Source: Petrolisthes cinctipes
Lineage: Eukaryota > Arthropoda > Malacostraca > Decapoda > Porcellanidae
NCBI GenBank assembly: GCA_033782935.1
Contig: JAWQEG010000167.1
Span: 397,001-461,000 of the forward strand
DNA: 64,000 bases
Reading direction: 5' to 3'
The translations under genes and the position numbers were made by a program. The notes below the pieces were generated by a model. The model made no database searches and was not told the DNA's origin. It saw only the letters and a list, made by a program, of their open reading frames with translations. Shown here in pieces: positions 1-9,424 of this stretch; the first letter of the stretch is position 1, and every line of letters starts with the position of its first letter.

Positions 1-2
1 AC

Positions 3-539
3 ATAGAGGATATAAAGTGCAAGATTTCAAAAATAACTGGAATAATTCATAAAATAAAAAATCTCTGTGACGAAGCATGTCTAAAAAATATATATTTTAC
101 ATTAGCATATCCATATTTCCTCTATTGTTCTTCAGTATGGGGTGATGCATATAAAACTTATACTGGTGACTTATTTATTTCTCAAAAAAAGCTAATTCGT
201 ATTTTAACACATAACAATCGCTACGCCCACACAAGTCCCATTTTCTCTAAACTAAATCTATTAAAATTGCAAGACATCATCCAGTACCAGACAGCCACAT
301 TTGTACACAGATCAATCAATACATATCAAAGAAGTACAGGGTTCCAGGCAATGACTCATAATATCCACACCAGACAAGCTAACAACCTCAAACTGCCATC
401 ATGTAAAACCTCACATGCTAAGCAGACTGTTCTCACTCGGGGAACTAAACTGTGGAATTCGCTCTCTGATGAAATCAAGAATGTTGCTTTTAATTCTTAT
501 AAAGTAATGTTAAAAAAACACTTTATATCTTCTTATTAA
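3..539 (+). pseudogene. C-terminal part of a CR1/jockey-like LINE ORF2 (reverse transcriptase end)
   Basis: The frame is open from the left edge of the window to a TAA at 537-539, about 178 codons. It carries the signature of the region downstream of the RT palm/thumb in CR1/jockey-type non-LTR elements: a 'TLAYPYFLYCSSVWG' block, then 'QKKLIRILT', 'HTSPIF' and a terminal 'LWNSLSDEI' block followed by a short basic tail. The catalytic palm would lie left of the window, so activity cannot be judged. Codons are AT-rich. No disabling change is seen in the visible part, but it is a fragment by position. The ATT array and the tail at 2.4-2.5 kb may be its 3' UTR (inference). Confidence 0.8.
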
Positions 540-635
540 ATTAGTTTCATAACATCATGCATCTGTTCGGGAAACTATTAGCTATCTCTTCTCATTAATA
601 ACTATCCACTGTGATAAAGCTTCTTGTTTAAATAT

Positions 636-2170
636 TGGTACTTCTACTGCTGTTATTATTATTATTACGATTACTATTTATTATTATTACTATTATTATT
701 ATCATTACTATTATTATTATCATTGCTATTATTTATATCATTACTATTATTATTATCATTATTATTATTACTATTATTATTGTTGTTGTTACTATTATTA
801 TTACTATTATTATTGTGTTACTATTATTATTACTATTATTTACTATTACTATTATTATTACTATTATTATTACTATTATTATTGTTATTTCTATTACTAT
901 TATTATTTCTATTACTATTATTATTTCTATTACTATTATTATTTCTATTACTATTATTTCTATTACTATTATTATTATTACTATTATTATTACTATTATT
1001 GATACTATTATTATTGATACTATTATTATTGATACTATTATTATTGATACTATTATTATTGGTACTATTATTATTGGTACTATTATTATTGATACTATTA
1101 TTATTAATACTATTATTATTAATACTATTATTGTTGATACTATTATTGTTGATACTATTATTGTTGATACTATTATTGTTGATACTATTATTATTATTAC
1201 TATTATTATTATTACTATTACTACTATCATTATTATTATTACTATTACTACTATCATTATTATTATTACTACTATCATTATTATTATTACTACTATCATT
1301 ATTATTATTATTACTACTATCAATATTATTATTATTACTGTCATTATTATTATTATTACTGTCATTATTATTATTATTACTATCATTATTATTATTATTA
1401 CTTTCATTATTATTACTGTCATTATTATTATTATTATTACTATCATTATTATTACTATCATTATTATTATTATTACTTTCATTATTATTACTGTCATTAT
1501 TATTATTATTACTATCATTATTATTACTATCATTATTATTATTATTACTATCATTATTATTACTATCATTATTATTACTATCATTATTATTACTATCATT
1601 ATTATTACTATCATTTATTATTACTATCATTTATTATTACTATCATTTATTATTACTATCATTTATTATTACTATCATTTATTATTACTATCATTTATTA
1701 TTATTATTACTATCATTTATAATTATTATTACTATCATTTATTATTATTATTACTATCATTATTATTATTACTACTATCATTATTATTATTACTACTATC
1801 ATTATTATTATTACTACTATCATTATTATTACTATCATTATTATTATTACTATCATTATTATTATTATTACTATCATTATTATTATTATTACTATCATTA
1901 TTATTATTATTACTATCATTATTATTATTATTACTATCATTATTATTATTATTACTATCATTATTATTATTATTACTATCATTATTATTATTATTACTAT
2001 CATTATTATTATTATTATTACTGTCATTATTATTATTATTACTATCATCATTATTATTATTACTATCATCATTATTATTATTATTATAGATTATTATTAT
2101 TGTTATTATAGATTATTATTATTATTATTACTATCTTTATTACTATCATTATTACTATCTTTATTATTAT
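636..2170. repeat. (ATT)n/(ATC)n microsatellite array, about 1.5 kb, with higher-order units
   Basis: The array is almost pure ATT/ACT/ATC triplets and variants. Blocks with longer periods are visible: 15-bp units built on TTTCTATTACTATTA near 890-970, 15-bp units built on GATACTATTATTATT near 1000-1190, 16-bp units built on ATTTATTATTACTATC near 1612-1700, and 18-bp units near 1840-2020. Long open frames on both strands (poly-Leu, poly-Ile, poly-Asn/Ser) are artefacts of the triplet repeat. The array directly follows a LINE coding end and may be an expanded 3' UTR. Confidence 0.97.
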
Positions 2171-2394
2171 ATTGTAGTACTTTGTTTATAAGTAATTTAT
2201 TATAATATTATTATATGTTATATTTACAACTTGTAAGTAACTGATTATTATAGTTATAATTATTTTTTTCTTTCTTTAAATTTTAATAGCAATATTGGCC
2301 ATGACTATTTAGTAGGGAATATGTTAAAGATAAAGTGTATTTCATATTTGTTATAAATATGCTTAGGCCTGTATAAGCTACAATGCTCACGAAT

Positions 2395-2510
2395 CACTAT
2401 GTATACCTAGCATGTCGTCCATAGGGAGCCTTGGCTCAATGGACTAGGGCCATATGATGTACTAAACCAATTATTCTGTAAACTATTAAGGCCAATAAAC
2501 AAATCAAAAT

Positions 2511-2559
<49 letters not shown>
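2395..2559 (+). repeat. Probable LINE 3' tail ending in a (TC)n microsatellite
   Basis: The stretch 2430-2513 ends in AATAAACAAATCAAAATCAATC, and a pure (TC)n run occupies 2514-2559. The ending resembles the 3' tail of LINE-A (…GCATCAAAATCAATCAATC on the minus strand at 22.87 kb). It is plausibly the 3' end of the LINE that begins at the left window edge. From 2560 to 2830 I see no recognisable feature. Confidence 0.45.
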
Positions 2560-2562
<3 letters not shown>

Positions 2563-2837
2563 AAGGCTAATATTTGAACAATGATTTTGTTTTATTGATA
2601 ATTAAATGTATGAATAATCGGGTATAAAAATATGTTAGGTGGATTCATGAATGAACTTCATATTTATTTTATTGTCACGAATATTATTATTTAATTTTAT
2701 TCATGTATTTATTTTTGAGCCTGCGACCCAGTTTGGAGGAATTGGCGACCCAGTAATGGGTCGGGACCCGTAGTTTGAAGAACGCAGCCTCATGCCAGAC
2801 AGTAATAACAACTCATCGAAAGTGCAGAAAACTATAG

Positions 2838-3090
2838 GCCGCCAGTGTGTTACTATCTTTGGTAGAGAGGCTAGGAGGTGTACACATCCCTGTACATATC
2901 AGGGAAACAGCGGGAGTCTGTAGTAGCTCCAGCTGTTTCCTTACTCCACCCAAGGCAACACCAGCTCCCTCCCCTTGGGCCACGCCCCACCAGGACGTAG
3001 GGAGCTACTTTGGATCCAGAACAGGCCATCAGGAATGCGATTCCCCATCGACACGGGCGCAGCACTCAGTCTCCTACCTTCCTGTGGGTA
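2838..3090 (+). pseudogene. Gypsy-type gag zinc-knuckle remnant and aspartic protease start
   Basis: One frame reads 'FGREARRCTHPCTYQGN', the cysteine-rich motif that in many arthropod Gypsy elements lies just before the protease. About 130 bp further on, in another frame, 'FPIDTGAALSLLP' carries the D-T-G-A active site of a retroviral-type aspartic protease (GAC at 3050-3052). Stops and frame changes separate the two, so this is dead. The order (knuckle, then protease, plus strand) fits a Gypsy element whose remainder is not adjacent, because an LTR-like segment and a new gag follow. From 3091 to about 4047 I recognise nothing beyond a short (CA)n run near 3309-3320. Confidence 0.6.
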
Positions 3091-4028
3091 ATGCTATTGT
3101 AGCTTAGTGTAGAAAGACACATATAATATTTCATATTGTTTCACACCTACGCTTTTACATTTAAGGGGGAATTGCGTTACAGTCGATATCATCTACCCGA
3201 GCGATGATATAATAAAGGTTCACTCAATGTGGTAACACTTATCCATGCAGGACACATTGCCATCATTCAATGCCATGTATTTAGTATTAGTCTCACTGTC
3301 TCTCAGTCACACACACACACAGCTAGAGTGGTAGGTCCAGGTAGGACTCTCTCTGTACTGCTGCCAGTATTTCGTAATAAACACTGTCAACAGAACCTTC
3401 GAATTCCTCGATAACCCTACCAATACTATAGTGTCCTGGGCAACACGTAGTGTAGGGTAGCAATCCCATATCCAAGGCCCAGTAGTACACAGTGAATTAC
3501 CGAGTGACAATGGCCGGCAGTGTCCCTTTCATGGCGTCGCTGGTGTTTTAAGTGATTTTAAGTGCCTCTTTAGTATTAGTCCGTCATCTCTGTCTACTAG
3601 TGTTCTCGTGCTCTTACGCAGTGAATTGAGTGGCGTATTAAGTGATGGTGCAGTGATTTCTATGCATTATGTATTCTTGCCCTTATATCCCCAGTCACAC
3701 TAGGTCGAGCGTAGCATCCCAGAGGCCAGGATCAGAGTGCAGGCATACTTACACCCACTCCAATTTCCCTGTACCTGGCAATACTTGGCTGAGGCTAGCC
3801 TGGCTCTGGTAGTCAGGTTCAAATGTGGATTATGGTGTTTCGCTACACTGGCATAACCTCTAGAATCCTAAATCCCCCCCCCCAAAAAAAAAATAATAAA
3901 GATTACTGTAAATTATGGATCCCTTATATGGTACTTACTGATTAGTTAAGGGAAAACAGTATGTCATATTCATGACATACTTCAGGATGGGGAAGTATGT
4001 CAGGGTCAATGTTAGGTCTGCGGATTGA

Positions 4029-4047
4029 GACGAAGGATGGGGAGGCG
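4029..4047 (+). promoter_or_regulatory. Candidate polypurine tract beside the LTR-like segment
   Basis: A purine-rich GACGAAGGATGGGGAGGCG lies directly before a TGTTAGGG start. A similar purine block (CAGGATGGGGAAGTATG) followed by TCAGGGTC lies about 60 bp upstream, as if the junction were duplicated. Confidence 0.3.
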
Positions 4048-4622
4048 TGTTAGGGTCCAGAGGACAGCTTGAAAACTAGACTATAGTCGGCTAGCCCGCG
4101 ATACTGGCATATAAAGATTATTAATAATTATCATGAACGAGTTGGGTGCGTCGTAGGAAAACTAATAGGATAGGTGACATTTAAGAAATAGTAGATTTTC
4201 AACATTACTGGAAATTCTGTTAATTGATTTTATAATCATAAGGATCAAAGTCTTGCTACACCATTCTTATTACATATACCCAAATCCTCTAGATCTTCTG
4301 CCACAGATTTCGCTAGAAAATCAGCTAGCCGCAGAGGAGGTAATACCTCCTCTGTGAAGGTGGTCAAATCCGCTAGGTTTAGCTGATTTTCTGCTAAGTT
4401 AGCATCACTGGTCCGACTCAGGTTGGTTACTGGTCAGCTGACTGAGGCGTGCGTGCCACATCCCCCCGCCCGCTTGTTGACTCGACCATTAAAATAAGTT
4501 GCTACTTACTCAATTCCTTCGTTCATGGTGTTGAATTATTATCTTAGATTTCGAGGGGTCTACCCGATATATAGACACGATAATGCCGCTACCAGTGCTA
4601 CGTAGCAGTCTACGAACCTACA
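4048..4622 (+). repeat. Candidate Gypsy LTR (single copy seen)
   Basis: The 575-bp segment starts TGTTAGGG and ends CCTACA (TG…CA). It is preceded by a polypurine-like tract, contains a TATA-like CATATAAAG near 4107, and is followed at once by gag-like coding sequence. No second copy was found in the window, so the boundaries rest only on these features. Confidence 0.35.
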
Positions 4623-4624
4623 TA

Positions 4625-5160
4625 CGGACGACTCACGATATGGCAGAATCACTTTCAGACATTGTTTTTGCTACAGCTGCTTCTGAATAGATATGAACAA
4701 CGACAACAGGAAGAACAAAGTTGAAGAGAGGAGGAGTTACAGGTTTGTAAGGAAGCGACTGATAGAAGACAGCAAGAAATGGCAGCACTCATTGCTGCAG
4801 TGTCCCAGTCAGGGAGAAATACGACACCACAGAACATCTCTACCAATCAGACAAACGCCCCTCTGTCTCAGAACCACCTTCCTCTCCTTCCCAAATCCAA
4901 AACGAGACCCATAATTAACTCGCCACAACGCCTTCAGCCTGACGTTCCATTCCAGAGATACAGGGATTGGCGGAGGAGGTTTGTCGACTACGCTATGATG
5001 ACCAACCTGTCAACTTTACCCCTTGGAAAACAGCATATCCAGCTTTCTTATATGCCTTACACCCAGGATGCTCCACACTCTACACTACCGTTTACTTGTG
5101 CCGACGGACGACTCTACACCTAGTTTAAACGTCCTGGCAACCCTGAACCGGCATTTTAAA
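4625..5160 (+). pseudogene. Gypsy gag fragment ('Gypsy-2')
   Basis: The frame open at 4779-5123 contains 'YRDWRRRFVDYAMMT' followed by 'LSTLPLGKQHIQL', a pattern typical of the capsid-like gag domain of arthropod Gypsy elements, where a tryptophan-arginine block precedes a 'LPxxKQ' stretch. Upstream sequence (4693-4780) is charged and helix-like but shifted in frame. The frame stops at 5123 and related sequence appears to continue out of frame. Together with the RT at 7.4-8.1 kb it may be one element split by the DNA transposon between them. From 5161 to 5760 I recognise no gene; a 64-codon frame at 5281 is unassigned. Confidence 0.5.
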
Positions 5161-5764
5161 CCCTAGAGTGTGGCTGACGGCTATGACCGCTATTGCTATT
5201 TTCTAGCCCAGTATGCGGAATTGGGCAGGATTTGTTTCTTTCCACCTATAGCCTAGCCTGTCACAGTACTACAGCGTGGGTTGCTATGTTCCTACACTAC
5301 AGCAGAGATGACTGACCCTCCAGACAATTTTTCCATCGCATCGGTTTCTGTACCCCCCACCGTACCACCTGTTACTTCCACTCCAGGATTGCAACCTCCA
5401 CGTTCCTGTGTCATTCCTGCAAGGTTATCAGGCTTTGCAAGTGAATGGAAACTGGACATATCTTTGTCATCATAAAATAGTGATGAGTTTCCACACAGAG
5501 TGGCATGAGAAAGTGTTGACGAAGGCCGGCACCAGCCATCACTAGTGAACACGATCCGCTGAAAGTGACTCCTCTTTATCACATCCTATCTCCACAACCA
5601 AAAGTCGTAGAGAGCTAGGGTTGGTCTCAATGAAAAGAGGAAGGATTAATGGTGAATAAGAAACCAACTCTAAGTTTCTAGGCATTGTAGTTTAGGAGGA
5701 GGGATGAAGTGAAATAGAGCGGGAGGTGATGTTAGTTGTGAGGAGACTCGGATGGGTGTAATGC

Positions 5765-7295
5765 TGGGGTCAACATTGGCGAATCGGCTGCATGAATGGC
5801 TCGAAAGCCAAAATTGGGCGATTCTTGGTCCGTTACGTTCAAAACGCCAAGAATTCGCCTGCTCATTCGCTTGCCTACTTCTAGGTTCGAAGTGGTTTTG
5901 CCGAGTTTGGTGCGCCATCTCGGGGGATTGCCAAACTGCCCGAAACTTTTGAAAATGTGAAAACTTTCGCCATCCAGCCTCAGAGAATCGATTTATGGCG
6001 AATTACAGCAGTAGATTAGCCGGAGGGTCGTATGTGATTCGCCATTACCTGTAATAAAATAGCGTCCCTATTGCGTTCTATCTCCATAGGAACGCCGATA
6101 ATGGCGATGCTGCGCGGGTGTATCGAGCAACTGCAGGGACTGACGATGTGTTAACAAAGCATCTCCACACATGCTCAGCTTGCTCACCCATACGGACGAA
6201 GGGGATGACGCTCAGTCTCTCACTCTCACCCAGTTCTGCGATACATGGACGTTCCCTCGCCACCTGCTACACGTGCCCCCACCCCACCACCATGCCCAAA
6301 ATGCCAAAGAATGGCAAGAATACTGCCAAGAGGGCTCTTCTTCAGGAGGAAGAGACTGCCCCACCGCCTGCAAGTGTTACGTTGCAGTCCCAGGGAGAGG
6401 AAGAACCCTGGTTTGAGACCCTGCAAGCTATGGAAGTTATCAATCCTGAAGATTTTGTGCCACCACCACCACCCCATCCTTCAGATGCCCTCAGCATCCA
6501 GACTAGTGAAGTTTCTATAAAGTAGGGGATCTTCTTCTGCCAGTTCACGCATGAGATTCTCATGATGCCTGTTCTGTATACAACAACATTGTCAACACTA
6601 ACAATTTTCTTGCATTCAGCCCATGAATGGATTGCTACGAAAAACACCTTGGCCACACCAACCAAAACAATAAATGAGGCACGACGGGTTAGGTAGGGGC
6701 GTATCCAGACACTTCGGGGTTTCCTTCTCTTCCTACGGTTTTTGAAGTGCAACCATAGCCTGACCACGGTCATTGGGTTGCTTCTTTGATAAAAAAGAAA
6801 AGCCTTCACGAATTCAGGATCCTCCACATGTCTTCAGTGATAAGATTAAGGTACTCCATGATGGCAATGCAGCTGCTGAAGGGGTATTTTGGGCACTGTG
6901 TAGCCAGGTACAGGGCACCCACTATATATACACCGTGCCCCACCCACAACGTGCCCACGAACATTTAGCGAATTATCGCTAGACGAACGTAGGGCAATCT
7001 CAATGCATGTGAGAATCTATTGCAAACTATCGCCCTAAATGGCATCACATCATAGTAGATTCGCCAGCATTACAATACATCGCCATCGCAAGTTGGAGGC
7101 TGTGACCTTCCCTCGAATATATTGTGCCTCATCAAACGATTGCGTTGGCAGGGCGAATGCACGCGGGGTGGTCGAGAGACATTACAATGGGGTTGGCTCA
7201 ACATGGCGATTTCTGTCAAGAGCCTAGGCTTCGCCATTTCTGGTCGGGGAATCCAGTATGAATCGGCCATTTTTTTGTTTGCGGCGATTCACCAC
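5765..7295. mobile_element. Decayed DNA transposon, Harbinger-like, with clustered GGCGAAT-type motifs
   Basis: Two blocks, about 5770-6050 and 6960-7290, are dense in short motifs of the form GGCGAAT/ATTCGCC and GGCGATT/AATCGCC in both orientations, while the middle (6060-6960) is poor in them. Clustered subterminal motifs flanking a transposase-like frame are expected where a transposase binds near its ends. Exact terminal inverted repeats and a 3-bp target duplication were not identified, so the ends are approximate. The element sits between a Gypsy gag and a Gypsy RT fragment. Confidence 0.4.
6342..6827 (-). pseudogene. Harbinger-like transposase N-terminal fragment
   Basis: The minus-strand frame has 'RRKRRKPRSVWIRPYLTRR' at about residues 31-49. 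A basic run followed by a W/W-R-P block is the usual opening of PIF/Harbinger DDE transposases. No downstream DDE catalytic block is recognisable and the rest of the frame is probably not coding. The first codon is GTG just after an in-frame TGA, so the true start is lost or shifted. A TATATATA box lies upstream on the same strand near 6925-6932. Assignment rests on a short motif only. Confidence 0.4.
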
Positions 7296-7442
7296 AGGGT
7301 GACCATGTATTGCTATGCCACGCCGTCTCCCACCAGAGTGCCTGTAAACGGCACAACAAGAGTTCAACATTATGGTCAATGAGGGGACGGAACGCCCATC
7401 ATCCAGCTGCTGGGCCTCCCCAATATACATGGTCCCGAAAAC

Positions 7443-8140
7443 ACAGTCTGGTAGGCTAAATGGATGGCCTATGGAAACTACTGAGTGCTCAATGACATGA
7501 CTCAGCTTAATTAATCGCTACCCCATACCACATACAGTATAATGGATTTTCACGGGCAGCTCTTAGGTGCGACAGTAATTTCCAAGTTTGACCTCATCCG
7601 TGCATTCCACCTGATCCCAGTAGCTGCCCAGGATGTCCTGAAAATATCTATCACGACCCCATACTGACTGTTTGAGTTTCCCAGAATGAACTTCGGCCCA
7701 AGGAAAGCAGCCCACACGTTCCAACGATTCATGGACCACATGACGAAGGGCTTGGACTTCGTCAAGGTGTAGTTTGACAACATCTTGATCGAATCCCCAT
7801 CACCTGAGATTCACGCCACACACTTGCGGCAGCTATTCAAGAGCCTCCGTGAATATGGGCTCAGAGTACACCCGGGCATCCTGGGGGCAGTCAAGGTGGA
7901 TTTCCTTGGACACAAGGTGTTCTCTAGGGGCATATCACCACTGCCGCAGAAGGTGGCGGCCATCCAAGATTTAGCCCGATCTGGTACGGCACGTGCCGTA
8001 AGCTAAAGAAATTCCTCCATCAGGCAACTACAACCCTGTCTCCTCTCAATAAACTCCTCAAGGGCACCAGGAAGACATTCAATAACCCCCTACAATGGAC
8101 TGACGGAGCATAACAAACCTTCACCACCATCAAAGACTAG
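7443..8140 (+). pseudogene. Gypsy reverse transcriptase fragment ('Gypsy-2')
   Basis: Read through its stops, this stretch gives the ordered RT blocks of a Ty3/Gypsy polymerase: a 'NRYPIPHIQ' block, 'SKFDLIRAFHLIPVA' (the catalytic D of motif A), 'LFEFPRMNFGPRKAAHTFQRFMD', then 'FDNILIESPSPEIHATHL' where the YxDD box is changed to FDN, and 'VDFLGHKV…ISPLPQKVAAI'. The part open without a stop is 7785-8006. After 8006 the frame shifts but RNase H connection sequence ('LSPLNKLLKGTRK') can still be read to about 8140. In-frame stops, the damaged active site and the frameshift make it inactive. Confidence 0.8.
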
Positions 8141-8158
8141 ATATCCATGCTGTTCTCA

Positions 8159-8287
8159 CTACTGACGTGTCAGCAGGTTGGGGAAGCAGGGTAGTGTACA
8201 GAAGGAACAGCAGTAGTCACAGAAGGAGAAGGTTGACGCGGAGCAGAGGTAGCAGTACAAGCAGGCAAATAAGGTTGGGTAACCAGG
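8159..8287. repeat. Minisatellite fragment (left part of the Gypsy-1 target)
   Basis: This contains GCAGGTTGGGGAAGC, GGGTAGTGTACAG and ACAGCAGTAGTCACAGAA, repeated in related form right of Gypsy-1 at 21.83-21.91 kb, where about 1.5 units of a roughly 70-bp repeat can be read. Gypsy-1 therefore appears to have landed inside a short tandem repeat. Confidence 0.5.
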
Positions 8288-8292
8288 ATAGG

Positions 8293-8837
8293 TGTTATGG
8301 GTATCGATAATTATGATTTTGTGTTTTTCATTGACTCGTATTAAGTTTCTATTCAAATTTGTTATTGTTTATGGTTGTGTCCAGTCATTTAGGGATGCCA
8401 AATATATAACCTCACATGCGAAGTTATAAAAGACAGCAGAGTCAGTGTTAGGACAGTCAGGAATATTGTTGTTTAACACAGTGTTGGGTTGCCTTCTACC
8501 TGTCTCCTGTATTGACCTTGGTATTATTACGTAAGTGAAGTTCACTGTTTGGCTGGCAGCTGTTTGTTTATTTCCTTATTGAAAATTCGTCTTGTTATAA
8601 TTGAATATTATTGTTATAATTTTATTGTTGTTTTTGTATTTATATAGTATATGTATTTGTATATAAGACAGTTTATTAATGTTAATATATTTATAAATAC
8701 ACTTGGTCAGATTTTTCAATCATCCGTTTAGATATACTTAGAATTTTTGAAGGGTTTTTGGAGACTGTTCATTTATTCAATGATAGAGATTAGCATTTTC
8801 ATAGTTGTTTGCATGTCTGACCCTCAGGCACGTAACA
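8293..8837 (+). repeat. Gypsy-1 5' LTR
   Basis: The 545-bp segment begins TGTTATGGGTATCG and ends GGCACGTAACA. From about 8327 on it matches the split 3' LTR at 19757-19897 plus 21450-21820, including GTGTTGGGTTGCCTTCTACC and the shared end TCTGACCCT…GCACGTAACA. The first ~35 bp have no counterpart in the 3' LTR, which looks deleted there. Confidence 0.8.
8425..8462 (+). promoter_or_regulatory. LTR core promoter of Gypsy-1
   Basis: TATAAAAG at 8425-8432 is followed by TCAGT at 8442 and TCAGG at 8457. The latter lies about 32 nt downstream and resembles the arthropod initiator. Transcription would start inside the LTR, as in other Gypsy elements. In the 3' LTR, the SINE and Y-box insertions fall in this same stretch. 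Confidence 0.5.
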
Positions 8838-8860
8838 AGTGGGGGCCTGACTGGGGTTGA
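8838..8860 (+). promoter_or_regulatory. Candidate primer-binding site of Gypsy-1
   Basis: Two bases after the LTR end lies TGGGGGCCTGACTGGGG, beginning with TGG (complement of tRNA CCA-3') and GC-rich. The priming tRNA was not identified. Confidence 0.5.
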
Positions 8861-8923
8861 ACACGTTTAGAGCGAAACCTGTAATGAATTTCTTGAAGTA
8901 CCGTTAACTATAACTATGGAAAC

Positions 8924-9381
8924 ATGGAATTTAATTTAGTTTCGAGAGTGAAAAAGGATGATTGGATAGGATTGGCTAAGCATTATGGTGTTGTGTATAA
9001 GTCAGGTACAACGATGAAAGACATAATGAAATGTTTAATTGAAAAATTGGTTAATGATGAGGTTTTACCACTAAGTGCTTTGGATATGTGTGATGATGGT
9101 GAAAGAGAAATTGAGGTAACAAAGCTACAGTTATTGCAAATAGAGGATAGGAAAGCACAGAGGTAACATGAATTTTTGATGATGAGATTGAGGTTGGAGG
9201 AAAATGAAAGATAAAGTTTAAGAAAAATAATCCTAACACTAACTGTACGCCATCAGTGGAGTTTGATATTGTTGCCTCCCAGTCGGTTAAGTTACTACCT
9301 AAGTTTGATGAGAATGACCCTGAGAATTTCGTTGAACTTTTTGAGAAAATAGCCAAATATCTAAAATGGCCAAGAGACAAA
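8924..9381 (+). pseudogene. Gypsy-1 gag, N-terminal part
   Basis: The frame starts at ATG 8924, 86 bp after the LTR, and opens 'MEFNLVSRVKKDDWIGLAKHYGV', like the start of gag in vertebrate/arthropod Gypsy elements, where a short helical domain precedes a charged coiled-coil. It stops at 9166. After a frame change the capsid-like part 'KLLPKFDENDPENFVELFEKIAKYLKWP' follows (9256-9375). Coding ends abruptly where LINE-B1 begins at about 9382. The zinc knuckle and protease are absent, so the insertion came with, or was followed by, a deletion. Confidence 0.7.
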
Positions 9382-9424
9382 AGCACGAGGCGCTCGACAC
9401 AAGCGACACTTAGTGAAGGGAGGC

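Noticed and set aside
624..2111. Long open frames of 484-495 codons (poly-Leu/Ile/Tyr) and minus-strand Asn/Ser and Ile/Val frames
   Set aside because: They are triplet-repeat artefacts of the ATT array. Several frames on both strands stay open only because ATT/ACT/ATC repeats contain no stop codon.
3305..3414. Possible small gene with Ser/Thr-rich start near 3229
   Set aside because: It is a short frame over a (CA)n run with no supporting motif or promoter.
6118..6525. Plus-strand frame of 135 codons opposite the Harbinger-like fragment, with a Pro-rich tail
   Set aside because: I recognised no domain and it is antisense to a better-supported transposase motif. A second Harbinger protein was considered but the sequence gives no Myb/SANT signature.
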